From the NCBI GenBank assembly GCA_910584115.1, contig CAJTYN010000069.1:1-14045 (forward strand): 14,045 nt of DNA. Direction: 5' to 3'. Shown here one piece after another: positions 7,436 to 14,016 of this stretch. The notes beneath the pieces were generated by a model. The model did no database searches, was not told the origin of the DNA, and saw only the letters and a program-made list of their open reading frames with translations. This DNA is from an uncultured Lachnospiraceae bacterium. Its GTDB lineage: Bacteria; Bacillota; Clostridia; Lachnospirales; Lachnospiraceae. Positions within the stretch are counted from its first letter, which is position 1. Each line of letters begins with the position of its first letter. The position numbers and the translations under genes were made by a program.

Positions 7436-8533
7436 ATGAAACTAGGGATCGTGGGGCTCCCCAACGTGGGGAAGAGCACCCTTTTTAATTCGCTGACCCG
7501 GGCAGGGGCGGAGTCTGCCAATTATCCGTTCTGCACGATCGACCCGAATGTGGGGATCGTGGCCGTGCCGGATGAGCGGCTGAAGCTCTTGGGGGATTTT
7601 TACCAGTCAAAGAAAGTAACGCCTGCGGTGATCGAATTTGTGGATATCGCCGGGCTGGTCAAAGGCGCGTCCAAAGGGGAGGGTCTGGGCAACCAGTTCC
7701 TGGCCAATATCCGCGAGGTGGACGCCATCGTCCATGTGGTGCGCTGTTTTGAGGACGATAATGTGGTCCATGTGGACGGGTCGATCGATCCGCTGCGGGA
7801 CATCGAGACGATCAACTTGGAATTGGTCTTTTCAGATCTGGAGATCCTGGAGCGCAGGATCGCCAAGACGACGAAAGTGGCCCGCAATGATAAGAAAGCG
7901 GCAAAAGAACTGGATTTTCTGGAGAAAGTGAAAAAACATCTGGAATCGGATCAGCTGGCGATCACGTTTCCCTTGGAGGAAGAAGAGGAGCGCGCATGGA
8001 TGGGGGAATACAACCTGCTCACATACAAGCCGGTGATCTATGCCGCCAATGTGGCGGAGGAGGATCTGTCAGATGACGGAGCGGCCAATGTCCATGTGGA
8101 GAGCATACGGGCGTACGCTGAGAAACAGGGCAGCGGCGTCTTCGTCATCTGCGCCCAGATCGAGCAGGAGATCGCGGAGCTGGACGACGACGAGCGGAAG
8201 ATGTTCCTGGAAGACTTAGGCCTGGAGGAATCCGGCCTGGAGAAACTGATCAAAGCCAGTTACCGCCTGTTGGGTCTTCACAGCTTCCTCACATCCGGCG
8301 AGGACGAGACCAGGGCATGGACGGTGAAGCTGGGCACGAAGGCGCCTCAGGCGGCTGGTAAGATCCACACGGATTTTGAGAGGGGCTTTATCAAAGCGGA
8401 AGTGGTGAATTACCAGGAACTTTTGGATTGCGGATCCTATGCGGGCGCCAGGGAGAAGGGTCTGGTGCGCATGGAAGGAAAAGACTATGTGGTGCAGGAT
8501 GGAGATGTGATCTTATTTAGGTTTAATGTTTAG
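7436..8533 (+). CDS. ychF: Redox-regulated ATPase YchF (Obg family)
   Basis: YchF (OLA1 in eukaryotes) is an Obg-family P-loop protein that prefers ATP, binds ribosomes and takes part in stress responses. The 365 residues match the family. Seen: P-loop GLPNVGKS (7-14), DIAGLVKGASKGEG (70-83) as G3, and NVAEED (205-210). The last is the altered G4 of NxxE type that accounts for ATP rather than GTP preference. A helical coiled-coil insert runs about 127-170 and a C-terminal TGS domain from about 281 (SFLTSGEDETRAWT) to the end. A 43-nt gap separates it from thiN, the longest gap within this operon, in which I see no convincing promoter. The lgt start follows 8 nt after its stop. Confidence 0.97.
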   Translation: MKLGIVGLPNVGKSTLFNSLTRAGAESANYPFCTIDPNVGIVAVPDERLKLLGDFYQSKKVTPAVIEFVDIAGLVKGASKGEGLGNQFLANIREVDAIVHVVRCFEDDNVVHVDGSIDPLRDIETINLELVFSDLEILERRIAKTTKVARNDKKAAKELDFLEKVKKHLESDQLAITFPLEEEEERAWMGEYNLLTYKPVIYAANVAEEDLSDDGAANVHVESIRAYAEKQGSGVFVICAQIEQEIAELDDDERKMFLEDLGLEESGLEKLIKASYRLLGLHSFLTSGEDETRAWTVKLGTKAPQAAGKIHTDFERGFIKAEVVNYQELLDCGSYAGAREKGLVRMEGKDYVVQDGDVILFRFNV

Positions 8534-8541
8534 GTGAGCCA

Positions 8542-9519
8542 ATGGATATGTCGATCGATTTCCCGCATCTGGGGATCCATCTGGAACATGTGGGGAAGAC
8601 AGTACAGTTTTTGGGCATAGATATCGCGTATTATGGGATGATATTAGCAGCGGCCATGATCGCCGGGGTGGCGCTCGTCCTCGCGGAGGCGCGGCGGACA
8701 GGCCAGGATGAGGACTTCTATCTGAACATGCTGATCATAGCCATACTGATCGGCATCGTGGGGGCCAGGACCTACTATGTGGTGTTCTCCTGGGACAGCT
8801 ATAAGGACGACCTGCTGGAGATCTTCAATACCAGGAATGGCGGCCTGGCGATCTATGGCGGGATCCTGTTCGGGGTCACGGCGGCCTGCGTCTATACGGT
8901 GAAAAAGAAGGTCCCGCTGGGCCGGATGGTGGATACCGCCTGTCTGGGCCTCGTCCTGGGCCAGATCCTGGGCAGGTGGGGGAATTTTTTTAACCGGGAG
9001 GCTTTTGGCGGCTATACAGACGGCCTGCTGGCCATGCAGCTCCCGGTAAACGCGGTGCGTCAGGGCGAGATTACGGCCCAGATGTGGGAGCATGTGCAGA
9101 CCATAGGCGGCGTGCGCTACATCCAGGTCCATCCCACGTTCCTCTATGAGGGCATGTGGAATATCCTGGTGCTGGCGTTCCTGCTGTGGTACAGAGAGCG
9201 GAAGAGATCTGAGGGAGAGATATTCTGCCTGTACCTGGCTGGATATGGCATCGGGAGGGCCTGGATCGAAGGGCTGCGGACGGACCAGTTGAAGATGGCA
9301 GTGTTTGGGGTGCAGTTTCCGGTATCCCAGATCCTGTCCCTGATACTGGTGGCGGCAAGTGGAGGGTTTATCGTGTTTTTACGCTGTAGGAAAAAAGGGG
9401 ATAAATATACAAAAGAAATGAGGGGAGAAAGTGGAACAGACATTAAGAGAGCGCCAGATCCCGGAGGCAGAGCAGGAGAGGCTGCGCCGCAGGATCGAGT
9501 GGAAGAGGAGAAAACTTGA
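8542..9519 (+). CDS. lgt: Prolipoprotein diacylglyceryl transferase Lgt
   Basis: Lgt moves diacylglycerol from phosphatidylglycerol to the lipobox Cys of prolipoproteins, the first step of lipoprotein maturation, in the cytoplasmic membrane. The protein has about seven hydrophobic segments. It carries the Lgt signature GRWGNFFNREAFGG (144-157), HPTFLYE (197-203), and GIGRAWIEGLRTDQL (236-250) with conserved Arg residues. In the GGLAIYGG loop (100-107) Tyr stands where E. coli Lgt has the HGG His. The start at 8542 has an AGGTGAG site 3 nt upstream; ATG 8548 is also possible. Residues from about 282 form a polar tail (Glu, Lys, Gly, Pro) that is not part of the core enzyme. The last 89 nt of this tail overlap the next ORF in another frame. 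The enzyme assignment is firm; whether the whole tail is native is less so. Confidence 0.95.
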   Translation: MDMSIDFPHLGIHLEHVGKTVQFLGIDIAYYGMILAAAMIAGVALVLAEARRTGQDEDFYLNMLIIAILIGIVGARTYYVVFSWDSYKDDLLEIFNTRNGGLAIYGGILFGVTAACVYTVKKKVPLGRMVDTACLGLVLGQILGRWGNFFNREAFGGYTDGLLAMQLPVNAVRQGEITAQMWEHVQTIGGVRYIQVHPTFLYEGMWNILVLAFLLWYRERKRSEGEIFCLYLAGYGIGRAWIEGLRTDQLKMAVFGVQFPVSQILSLILVAASGGFIVFLRCRKKGDKYTKEMRGESGTDIKRAPDPGGRAGEAAPQDRVEEEKT

Positions 9520-9634
9520 TTCTAAGATCAGGGGAAGGGCCGATCTGTTAGAACATCAGGAACTCAGCAGGGAGCTGGATCGCCTGATCGGGCAATATCT
9601 GGAACTCAGGGTGGGGACATCATCAAAAGGGTGA
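9431..9634 (+). CDS. Spo0E-like aspartyl-phosphate phosphatase (small protein)
   Basis: This is a 67-residue, highly charged, predicted all-helical protein. Helix 1 (about 15-33) and helix 2 (about 40-60) flank a short turn, and helix 2 contains ELSRELDRLIGQYL with SRELD at 46-50. This matches the Spo0E family signature SxELD, in which the Asp is required to dephosphorylate Spo0A~P. Known family members are 50-90 residues and hold back sporulation or related Spo0A outputs. The start is a GTG behind AGGGGAG (9421-9427), with a rather short spacing of 3 nt. No internal ATG or TTG exists, so the 89-nt overlap with the lgt tail cannot be avoided unless a CTG is used. The 3' end runs into the terminator. 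The inter-helix turn is shorter than usual, so the family call rests on the second helix; a generic small helical protein is the alternative. Confidence 0.72.
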   Translation: MEQTLRERQIPEAEQERLRRRIEWKRRKLDSKIRGRADLLEHQELSRELDRLIGQYLELRVGTSSKG

Positions 9635-9648
9635 TCCCCACCCTTTTT
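9608..9648 (+). terminator. Intrinsic terminator closing the rsmB-to-Spo0E-like operon
   Basis: AGGGTGGGGA (9608-9617) pairs perfectly with TCCCCACCCT (9635-9644). The 10-bp GC-rich stem has a 17-nt loop, and the T run continues to 9648. The 5' arm is coding sequence of the Spo0E-like ORF. Its stop codon (9632-9634) is in the loop, immediately before the 3' arm. Confidence 0.9.
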
Positions 9649-9822
9649 CTATCCGCAGAGAAAAAAATATCCGGCCCGATATGGTGGAAAAAATTCCTCT
9701 TGACCAACATATAGGAGGATAAAAACAAAACATACACAATATATAGCCTTATCAGACAAGAAATGACAGGAATGTGCAGATCTATCCCGCGGCATTTTGT
9801 GTGCGGCGAAAATTTTTACCAC

Positions 9823-9851
9823 TTGTGTTTTTTCTGATTTTGGTATAGAAT
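9823..9851 (+). promoter_or_regulatory. Predicted sigma-A promoter of the mraZ operon
   Basis: TTGTGT (9823-9828) and TAGAAT (9846-9851) are separated by 17 nt. The -10 matches the consensus at five of six positions and the -35 at only three. TGG just before TATAGA (9841-9849) gives an alternative extended -10 that could compensate for the weak -35. Transcription would start near 9857-9859, a few bases upstream of the GTGG array. Its position directly before the MraZ-type repeats supports the call. Confidence 0.65.
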
Positions 9852-9861
9852 AGTCACATGA

Positions 9862-9906
9862 GTGGTAGAAAGTGGAGGATGGTGGGGAGAAATGGAGAGT
9901 AAGTGG
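9862..9906 (+). promoter_or_regulatory. Predicted MraZ operator: GTGG repeats at 10-bp period
   Basis: GTGG occurs at 9862, 9872 and 9882, exactly one helical turn apart. A degenerate ATGG follows at 9892 and another GTGG at 9903 (11 nt on). The spacers are nearly all purine. MraZ is known to bind several direct repeats with a TGG(G) or GTG core, spaced about 10 bp, between the promoter and start codon of its own gene, and to repress the operon. The location here, just downstream of the predicted -10 and about 70 nt before mraZ, fits that arrangement. Binding itself is inferred. Confidence 0.75.
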
Positions 9907-9974
9907 CAGACTCCGACCACCGAGGGGAGCATTTGGGGAGAATAAATGACTTCCCTTTTAGAAGGTGACCATAC

Positions 9975-10406
9975 ATGTTCATGGGAGAGTACAACCATAC
10001 AATTGATACGAAGGGGCGGCTGATCATCCCATCGAAGTTTCGCGAACTACTTGGGGAAGAGTTCGTGCTGACGAAAGGATTGGACGGCTGTTTATCAATT
10101 TATCCCATGGACGAATGGAAAGCCTTTGAAGATAAGCTAAAGGCGTTACCACTTACGAATAAAAGCGCCAGAGCCTTCTCAAGATTCTTTGTGGCAGGTG
10201 CCACCATGTGTGAACTGGACAAGCAGGGGAGGATCCTCGTACCGGCGACGTTGCGGGAATTTGCTGGTCTGGAGAAAGACGTGGTGCTCACCGGGAATAT
10301 TACCCGTATCGAGGTATGGAGCAAAGACAAGTGGATTGAGAACAGTAATTATGATGACATGGACAGCATCGCAGAAGAGATGCAGGAAATGGGCATTGTC
10401 ATCTGA
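9975..10406 (+). CDS. mraZ: Transcriptional regulator MraZ
   Basis: MraZ is the first gene of the dcw cluster and encodes a ring-forming DNA-binding repressor of its own operon; it can also affect cell growth and division genes. The 143 residues contain the two characteristic AbrB/SpoVT-like half-domains, marked by DTKGRLIIP (11-19) and DKQGRILVP (82-90). The N terminus MFMGEYNHTID is typical, so ATG 9975 is preferred over the Met two codons later. AAGGTGA at 9963-9969 is the ribosome-binding site. The GTGG array upstream is its probable operator. The coding strand is somewhat less GC-rich in the first half than in the late operon genes. rsmH follows after 22 nt. Confidence 0.97.
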   Translation: MFMGEYNHTIDTKGRLIIPSKFRELLGEEFVLTKGLDGCLSIYPMDEWKAFEDKLKALPLTNKSARAFSRFFVAGATMCELDKQGRILVPATLREFAGLEKDVVLTGNITRIEVWSKDKWIENSNYDDMDSIAEEMQEMGIVI

Positions 10407-10428
10407 TACGCACAGCAAGGAGTACGAT

Positions 10429-11367
10429 ATGGACTTTATGCATACGTCGGTATTACTGGAGGAAGCAGTAGACGGCCTGCGGGTGAGACCGGATGGCGTC
10501 TATGTGGACGGGACACTGGGAGGCGCCGGACACGCGCAAAGGGTGTGCGGGCAACTTTCTGCCAAGGGGAGATTTATAGGTATAGATCAGGACCAGGATG
10601 CAATAATTGCTGCGGCCAGACGATTGGCTGAGTATAAGGGGAATACGACGATCGTCCGCAGCAATTATTGTTACATGGTACAGGAACTAAAGAAACTTGA
10701 GATCGAAAAAGTAGATGGAATATTGTTAGATCTGGGAGTGTCCTCTTATCAGCTCGACAGCGCTGAAAGAGGATTTACTTATAGAGAAGACGTTTTGCTG
10801 GATATGCGGATGGATCAGCGCGCCGAGAGGACGGCGCGGGATATCGTAAATGGCTACAGCGCGGATGAACTGACCCGTGTGATCCGGGACTACGGGGAGG
10901 AGCGTTTTGCCAAAAAGATCGCCCGGCGCATCGTGGAATGCCGGAGGGACAAGCCCATAGAGACGACAGGGGAGCTGGCTGGTATCATCCGCTCCGCGAT
11001 CCCGGCGAAATACAGGATGATGCCCGGCCATCCGGCGAAGCGGACATTTCAGGCGCTGCGCATAGAGCTGAACCGGGAACTGGAGGTCCTGGAGGATTCC
11101 CTGGAAAGCATGATCGAGATCTTAAACCCGGGCGGGCGGATCTGTGTGATCACCTTCCACTCGCTGGAGGATCGGATCGTAAAGAACATCTTCAAAAAGA
11201 GTGAAGACCCCTGCACATGTCCCAGGGAGTTTCCGGTCTGTGTCTGCGGCAAGACACCTTTAGGACATGTGGTGACAAAAAAGCCTATCTTACCGGGCAG
11301 AGAAGAAGTGGAGGAAAACAGGCGTTCCAAGAGTGCGAAACTGCGGATATTTGAGCGTGGGGAGTAG
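10429..11367 (+). CDS. rsmH: 16S rRNA (cytosine-N4) methyltransferase RsmH
   Basis: RsmH methylates N4 of C1402 in 16S rRNA, tuning the decoding centre. From ATG 10429 it has 312 residues, the normal length. The frame stays open farther upstream, but that part overlaps mraZ and looks unrelated to the family. CAAGGAG at 10415-10421 gives a 7-nt spacing to this ATG, and MDFMHTSVLLEE is the expected N terminus. Motifs: DGTLGGAGH (27-35, SAM binding), DLGVSS (101-106), the substrate-binding helical region (about 110-215), FHSLEDR (243-249) and C-terminal SAKLR (302-306). A four-Cys group CTCPREFPVCVCG (262-273) looks like a small metal-binding knuckle, known in some homologues. The stop lies 5 nt before the ftsL-like ATG. 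Confidence 0.97.
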   Translation: MDFMHTSVLLEEAVDGLRVRPDGVYVDGTLGGAGHAQRVCGQLSAKGRFIGIDQDQDAIIAAARRLAEYKGNTTIVRSNYCYMVQELKKLEIEKVDGILLDLGVSSYQLDSAERGFTYREDVLLDMRMDQRAERTARDIVNGYSADELTRVIRDYGEERFAKKIARRIVECRRDKPIETTGELAGIIRSAIPAKYRMMPGHPAKRTFQALRIELNRELEVLEDSLESMIEILNPGGRICVITFHSLEDRIVKNIFKKSEDPCTCPREFPVCVCGKTPLGHVVTKKPILPGREEVEENRRSKSAKLRIFERGE

Positions 11368-11372
11368 ATTTT

Positions 11373-11819
11373 ATGAAGGGTGCTTATATAGAGGGGAATA
11401 CAGCCAGACAGGTCCAGGCACTGCCCAAAGAGCGGCAGAAGAGGGAACAGCCGTCTGTCAGCAAGGCGACCAGGAAGAACCGGGAACGGGCGCAGAGCAT
11501 GAGCATGGTCTTCGTCCTGTTCCTGGGTGTGGTCTCCGTTGCCGTGTTGGTCACGTGTGTACAGTTCCTGCAGTTAAAATCGCAGATCACGGGCAGCATA
11601 CAGAATATCGCGGGGCTGGAGAGCGAGTACAGCCAGCTCAAAGCCGATAACGATGCGTACGAGAGCCAGCTCAACGCCTCCGTGGATCTGGAGCAGGTGA
11701 AAAAAGCAGCCATGGAGCGTCTGGGGATGCGCTATCCCGCGGACAACCAGGTGATCACGTACCAGATGCCAAAAGGCAGTTATGTGCGGCAGTACCAGGA
11801 GGTCCCGGGCACAGAATAG
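11373..11819 (+). CDS. ftsL: Cell division protein FtsL-like (FtsL/DivIC type)
   Basis: This is a 148-residue bitopic membrane protein. It has a basic cytoplasmic N terminus (1-43, many Lys and Arg), one membrane helix (about 44-66), and an extracytoplasmic coiled coil (about 67-100, containing LESEYSQLKADNDAYESQL). A conserved end segment follows, KKAAMERLGMRYPADNQVI (110-128). This last pattern, with ERLGM-YP, is typical of FtsL/DivIC septum proteins, which form a complex with DivIB/FtsQ and activate FtsW-FtsI. Sequence conservation in this family is low. The call rests on architecture plus the position between rsmH and the class B PBP, where ftsL is found in most Firmicutes. GTGGGGAG at 11357-11364 is the ribosome-binding site. 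Confidence 0.88.
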   Translation: MKGAYIEGNTARQVQALPKERQKREQPSVSKATRKNRERAQSMSMVFVLFLGVVSVAVLVTCVQFLQLKSQITGSIQNIAGLESEYSQLKADNDAYESQLNASVDLEQVKKAAMERLGMRYPADNQVITYQMPKGSYVRQYQEVPGTE

Positions 11820-11831
11820 GGGAGCGGCGAT

Positions 11832-13904
11832 ATGAAGAAAAAACTGGATATGAAGATGCGCCGGAAGCTGATGGCATTATTCGTGGTGGTAGTGGTGACA
11901 TTCTTATGTCTCTTATCGCGCATCACCTATATCAACGCGGTCAGCGGGGACAGATATAAAAAACAGGTCCTCTCCCAGGCGCAGCAGCAGTACGACAGCC
12001 GGGTGCTCCCCTTCAAGCGGGGGGATATCCTGGACAGGAACGGTACGATCCTGGCTTCCAGCAGCAAGGTCTACAATGTGATCATGGACTGCAAGGTGAT
12101 CAATTCCGATGAAAGATATCTGGGTCCGACGGTGGAGGCGATGGTGGAGTTCCTGGGCGTGAACGAGGAAGAAGTGCGCAGCATCCTGAGCGCGGAGGAC
12201 ACCCAGTCCAGCCAGTATTTTGTCCTGGAAAAAGGGCTGGACATGGAGAAGAAAAAAGCCTTTGAGAAATACACGGACGTGGGTCAGGACAGTGACCTTT
12301 CAGAAGAGGAGATCGAGGCCAGGAGCAACATCGTGGGCGTCTGGTTCGAGGAAGAATACAAGAGAGATTACCCGCTGGGATCCTTGGCCTGCGATACCAT
12401 CGGTTTTACCTTGGATGACGGGAACGCGGACTGGGGCCTGGAAGGGTATTATAACTCCACCCTGACCGGGGTGGACGGCCGGCAGTACGGCTATTTCAGC
12501 AGCGATTCCACGGTGGAGCAGAACATCATACAGCCCACGGACGGCAAGACGATCAAGACGACCATCGATGTGGGGATCCAGCGGATCGTGGAGAAATATA
12601 TCCAGGCGTTCATGAAGGCGATGGGTTCCGAAGAGCTGGGCGTGATCGTCATGGATCCGGACAACGGAGAAGTGCTGGCCCTGGGGACCAGGGATTTCTA
12701 TGACCTGAACGATCCCCGGGATCTGACCGGACGGCACACCCAGCAGGAGATCGATCAGATGTCCGACGAGGAGACGGTGGAAGCCCTCAACCAGATGTGG
12801 CGGAATTTCTGCATCACGGATGCCTATGAGCCTGGTTCCACCACAAAACCGCTGGTGGTGGCGGCAGCCCTGGAATGCGGCGTCATCCAGAAAGACGCCA
12901 GGTTCGTCTGCGACGGCGGCTGGAGTTACGGGGAAGGGGAGGATGAATACATCCGCTGCAACGGGATCCACGGGGAGCAGACACTGGCCCAGGTGATCGC
13001 CAATTCCTGCAACGATGCCATGATGCAGATCGGGGAGCTGATGGGCGGGGAAAAATTCCTGGACGGCCAGGCCATGATGAATTTAGGTGTCAAGACAGGC
13101 ATCGACCTTCCCGGGGAATCGGCGGGCGTGCTCCACACCAAGGACAGCTTAGGATCGGTAGAGCTGGCGACGGACTCTTTCGGACAGGGCTTTATGCTGA
13201 CGATGATCCAGGAGGCGGCGGCGGTCAGCTCCATCATCAACGGCGGATATTACTACCAGCCTCATCTGGTCAGCAAGATCCTAGAGAGCGACGGAAAAGT
13301 GGTCAAGCAGATCACGCCCGTCCTCATGCGGCAGACTGTCTCCACAGATATATCGGCCAGCGTCCGGGAGCAGATGCGGGCCACAGTGGAGGGCGGCACG
13401 GGAAGATATTCCAAAGTCCAGGGATACAGCTCCGGCGGGAAGACCGGGACAGCGGAGAAATTCCCCCGCAATGAGAACAAGTATCTGGTATCCTTCGTGG
13501 GCTTCGCCCCAGTGGAGGATCCGGAAGTGCTGGTCTATGTGGTCATCGACGAGGCCCACACAGAAAACCAGGAGAACAGCAAATTATCCCAATACATCGC
13601 CCAGGGGATCTTTTCAGAAGTGCTGCCGTATCTGAATATCGCGCCGGATGAATCGGAGGACGGCACGGTGCCGCCCACGGCTCTTTGGTCTGGTTTCGCG
13701 GGCTATCTGGGGGAAGCAGGACAGGACGGAAGCGGTCTGGGCAACACCCAGATCCAGGCAGGCCAAAATGCGCAGGCGGAGGAACCCCTGCGGGAGACGG
13801 CCACAGGTGTGACGATGCCGGAGCCGCCCAAAGCAGACGAGGACGTAGATCTGAACAACAATGCAGAGAGTGACGGCATCACAAACGAAGATGCCGGATT
13901 TTGA
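11832..13904 (+). CDS. Class B penicillin-binding protein (FtsI/SpoVD type transpeptidase)
   Basis: This septal or sporulation peptidoglycan D,D-transpeptidase acts outside the membrane with an FtsW/SpoVE-type partner. It has 690 residues. Seen: basic N terminus, one membrane anchor (about 14-34), PBP dimerisation domain with RGDILDRNGTILA (63-75), and transpeptidase domain with EPGSTTKP (active Ser 336 and Lys 339), SCN (392-394) and KTGTAEK (537-543). All catalytic motifs are intact. An acidic insert (about 290-328) precedes the active Ser. After about 604 comes a low-complexity Gly/Pro/Glu/Asp tail. No PASTA domain is present, unlike B. subtilis SpoVD and PBP2B. AGGGGAG at 11818-11824 is the ribosome-binding site and overlaps the previous stop. 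Position after ftsL argues for the vegetative division PBP, but sequence alone does not separate FtsI from SpoVD, so no symbol is given. Confidence 0.93.
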   Translation: MKKKLDMKMRRKLMALFVVVVVTFLCLLSRITYINAVSGDRYKKQVLSQAQQQYDSRVLPFKRGDILDRNGTILASSSKVYNVIMDCKVINSDERYLGPTVEAMVEFLGVNEEEVRSILSAEDTQSSQYFVLEKGLDMEKKKAFEKYTDVGQDSDLSEEEIEARSNIVGVWFEEEYKRDYPLGSLACDTIGFTLDDGNADWGLEGYYNSTLTGVDGRQYGYFSSDSTVEQNIIQPTDGKTIKTTIDVGIQRIVEKYIQAFMKAMGSEELGVIVMDPDNGEVLALGTRDFYDLNDPRDLTGRHTQQEIDQMSDEETVEALNQMWRNFCITDAYEPGSTTKPLVVAAALECGVIQKDARFVCDGGWSYGEGEDEYIRCNGIHGEQTLAQVIANSCNDAMMQIGELMGGEKFLDGQAMMNLGVKTGIDLPGESAGVLHTKDSLGSVELATDSFGQGFMLTMIQEAAAVSSIINGGYYYQPHLVSKILESDGKVVKQITPVLMRQTVSTDISASVREQMRATVEGGTGRYSKVQGYSSGGKTGTAEKFPRNENKYLVSFVGFAPVEDPEVLVYVVIDEAHTENQENSKLSQYIAQGIFSEVLPYLNIAPDESEDGTVPPTALWSGFAGYLGEAGQDGSGLGNTQIQAGQNAQAEEPLRETATGVTMPEPPKADEDVDLNNNAESDGITNEDAGF

Positions 13905-13918
13905 CGGCCTGTTTTTGG

Positions 13919-13948
13919 TAAAATTCATGGCTTCCGCCATAAATTTTA
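13919..13948. repeat. Hairpin just after the PBP gene
   Basis: TAAAATT (13919-13925) pairs with AATTTTA (13942-13948). Inside that, ATGGC pairs with GCCAT around a TTCC tetraloop, with a single C/A mismatch between the two helices. The total is 12 bp. It begins 15 nt after the stop codon. The A/T base makes it a weak terminator candidate in either direction; an mRNA 3'-end stabiliser is equally possible. Confidence 0.6.
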
Positions 13949-13961
13949 ATTACTGAAGGAT

Positions 13962-14014
13962 AAAAGCCCGATCTGCCCGTGCAAGGGCTGAAGCCCCTAC
14001 AGATCGGGCTTTTT
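13962..14014 (+). terminator. Intrinsic terminator after the mraZ-rsmH-ftsL-pbp operon
   Basis: AAAAGCCCGATCTG (13962-13975) pairs perfectly with CAGATCGGGCTTTT (14000-14013), a 14-bp stem. The 24-nt loop contains its own small hairpin, GGGC-TGAA-GCCC (13985-13996). The 3' side runs into a T stretch ending at 14014, and the A run on the 5' side means it could also stop transcription from the other strand. Two AGCCC and two GGGCT blocks permit an alternative two-hairpin fold, but the long stem should dominate. Confidence 0.9.
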
Positions 14015-14016
14015 GC

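Larger units (their letters stand above)
9649..9974 (+). other. Intergenic region between the two operons, upstream of mraZ
   Basis: This 326-nt stretch has no convincing long gene. The first 170 nt are A+T-rich and hold only small features: an inverted repeat ATATC/GATAT with a 6-nt spacer (9667-9682), and an isolated AGGAGG at 9713-9718 with no ORF behind it. The second half holds the mraZ promoter, the GTGG array, two short possible ORFs (9858-9902 and 9946-10023) and the mraZ ribosome-binding site AAGGTGA (9963-9969). Confidence 0.8.

Noticed and set aside
9700..9720. TTGACC followed by AGGAGG as a second promoter and ribosome-binding site
   Set aside because: No acceptable -10 lies 16-18 nt after TTGACC and no start codon follows AGGAGG at a usable distance.
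9802..9812. Spo0A-box-like TGCGGCGAAAA just upstream of the mraZ -35
   Set aside because: Only about 8 of 11 positions match the consensus, which is expected by chance in this much sequence; the nearby Spo0E-like gene makes it tempting but adds no direct evidence.
10189..10428. Upstream 80-codon extension of the rsmH frame
   Set aside because: It lies entirely over mraZ and its spacer, has no RsmH-like content, and the ATG at 10429 has a good ribosome-binding site and gives the normal family length.
12300..12971. 223-codon antisense ORF opposite the PBP gene
   Set aside because: Composition mirrors the GC-rich sense codons, with no start signal or domain evidence.
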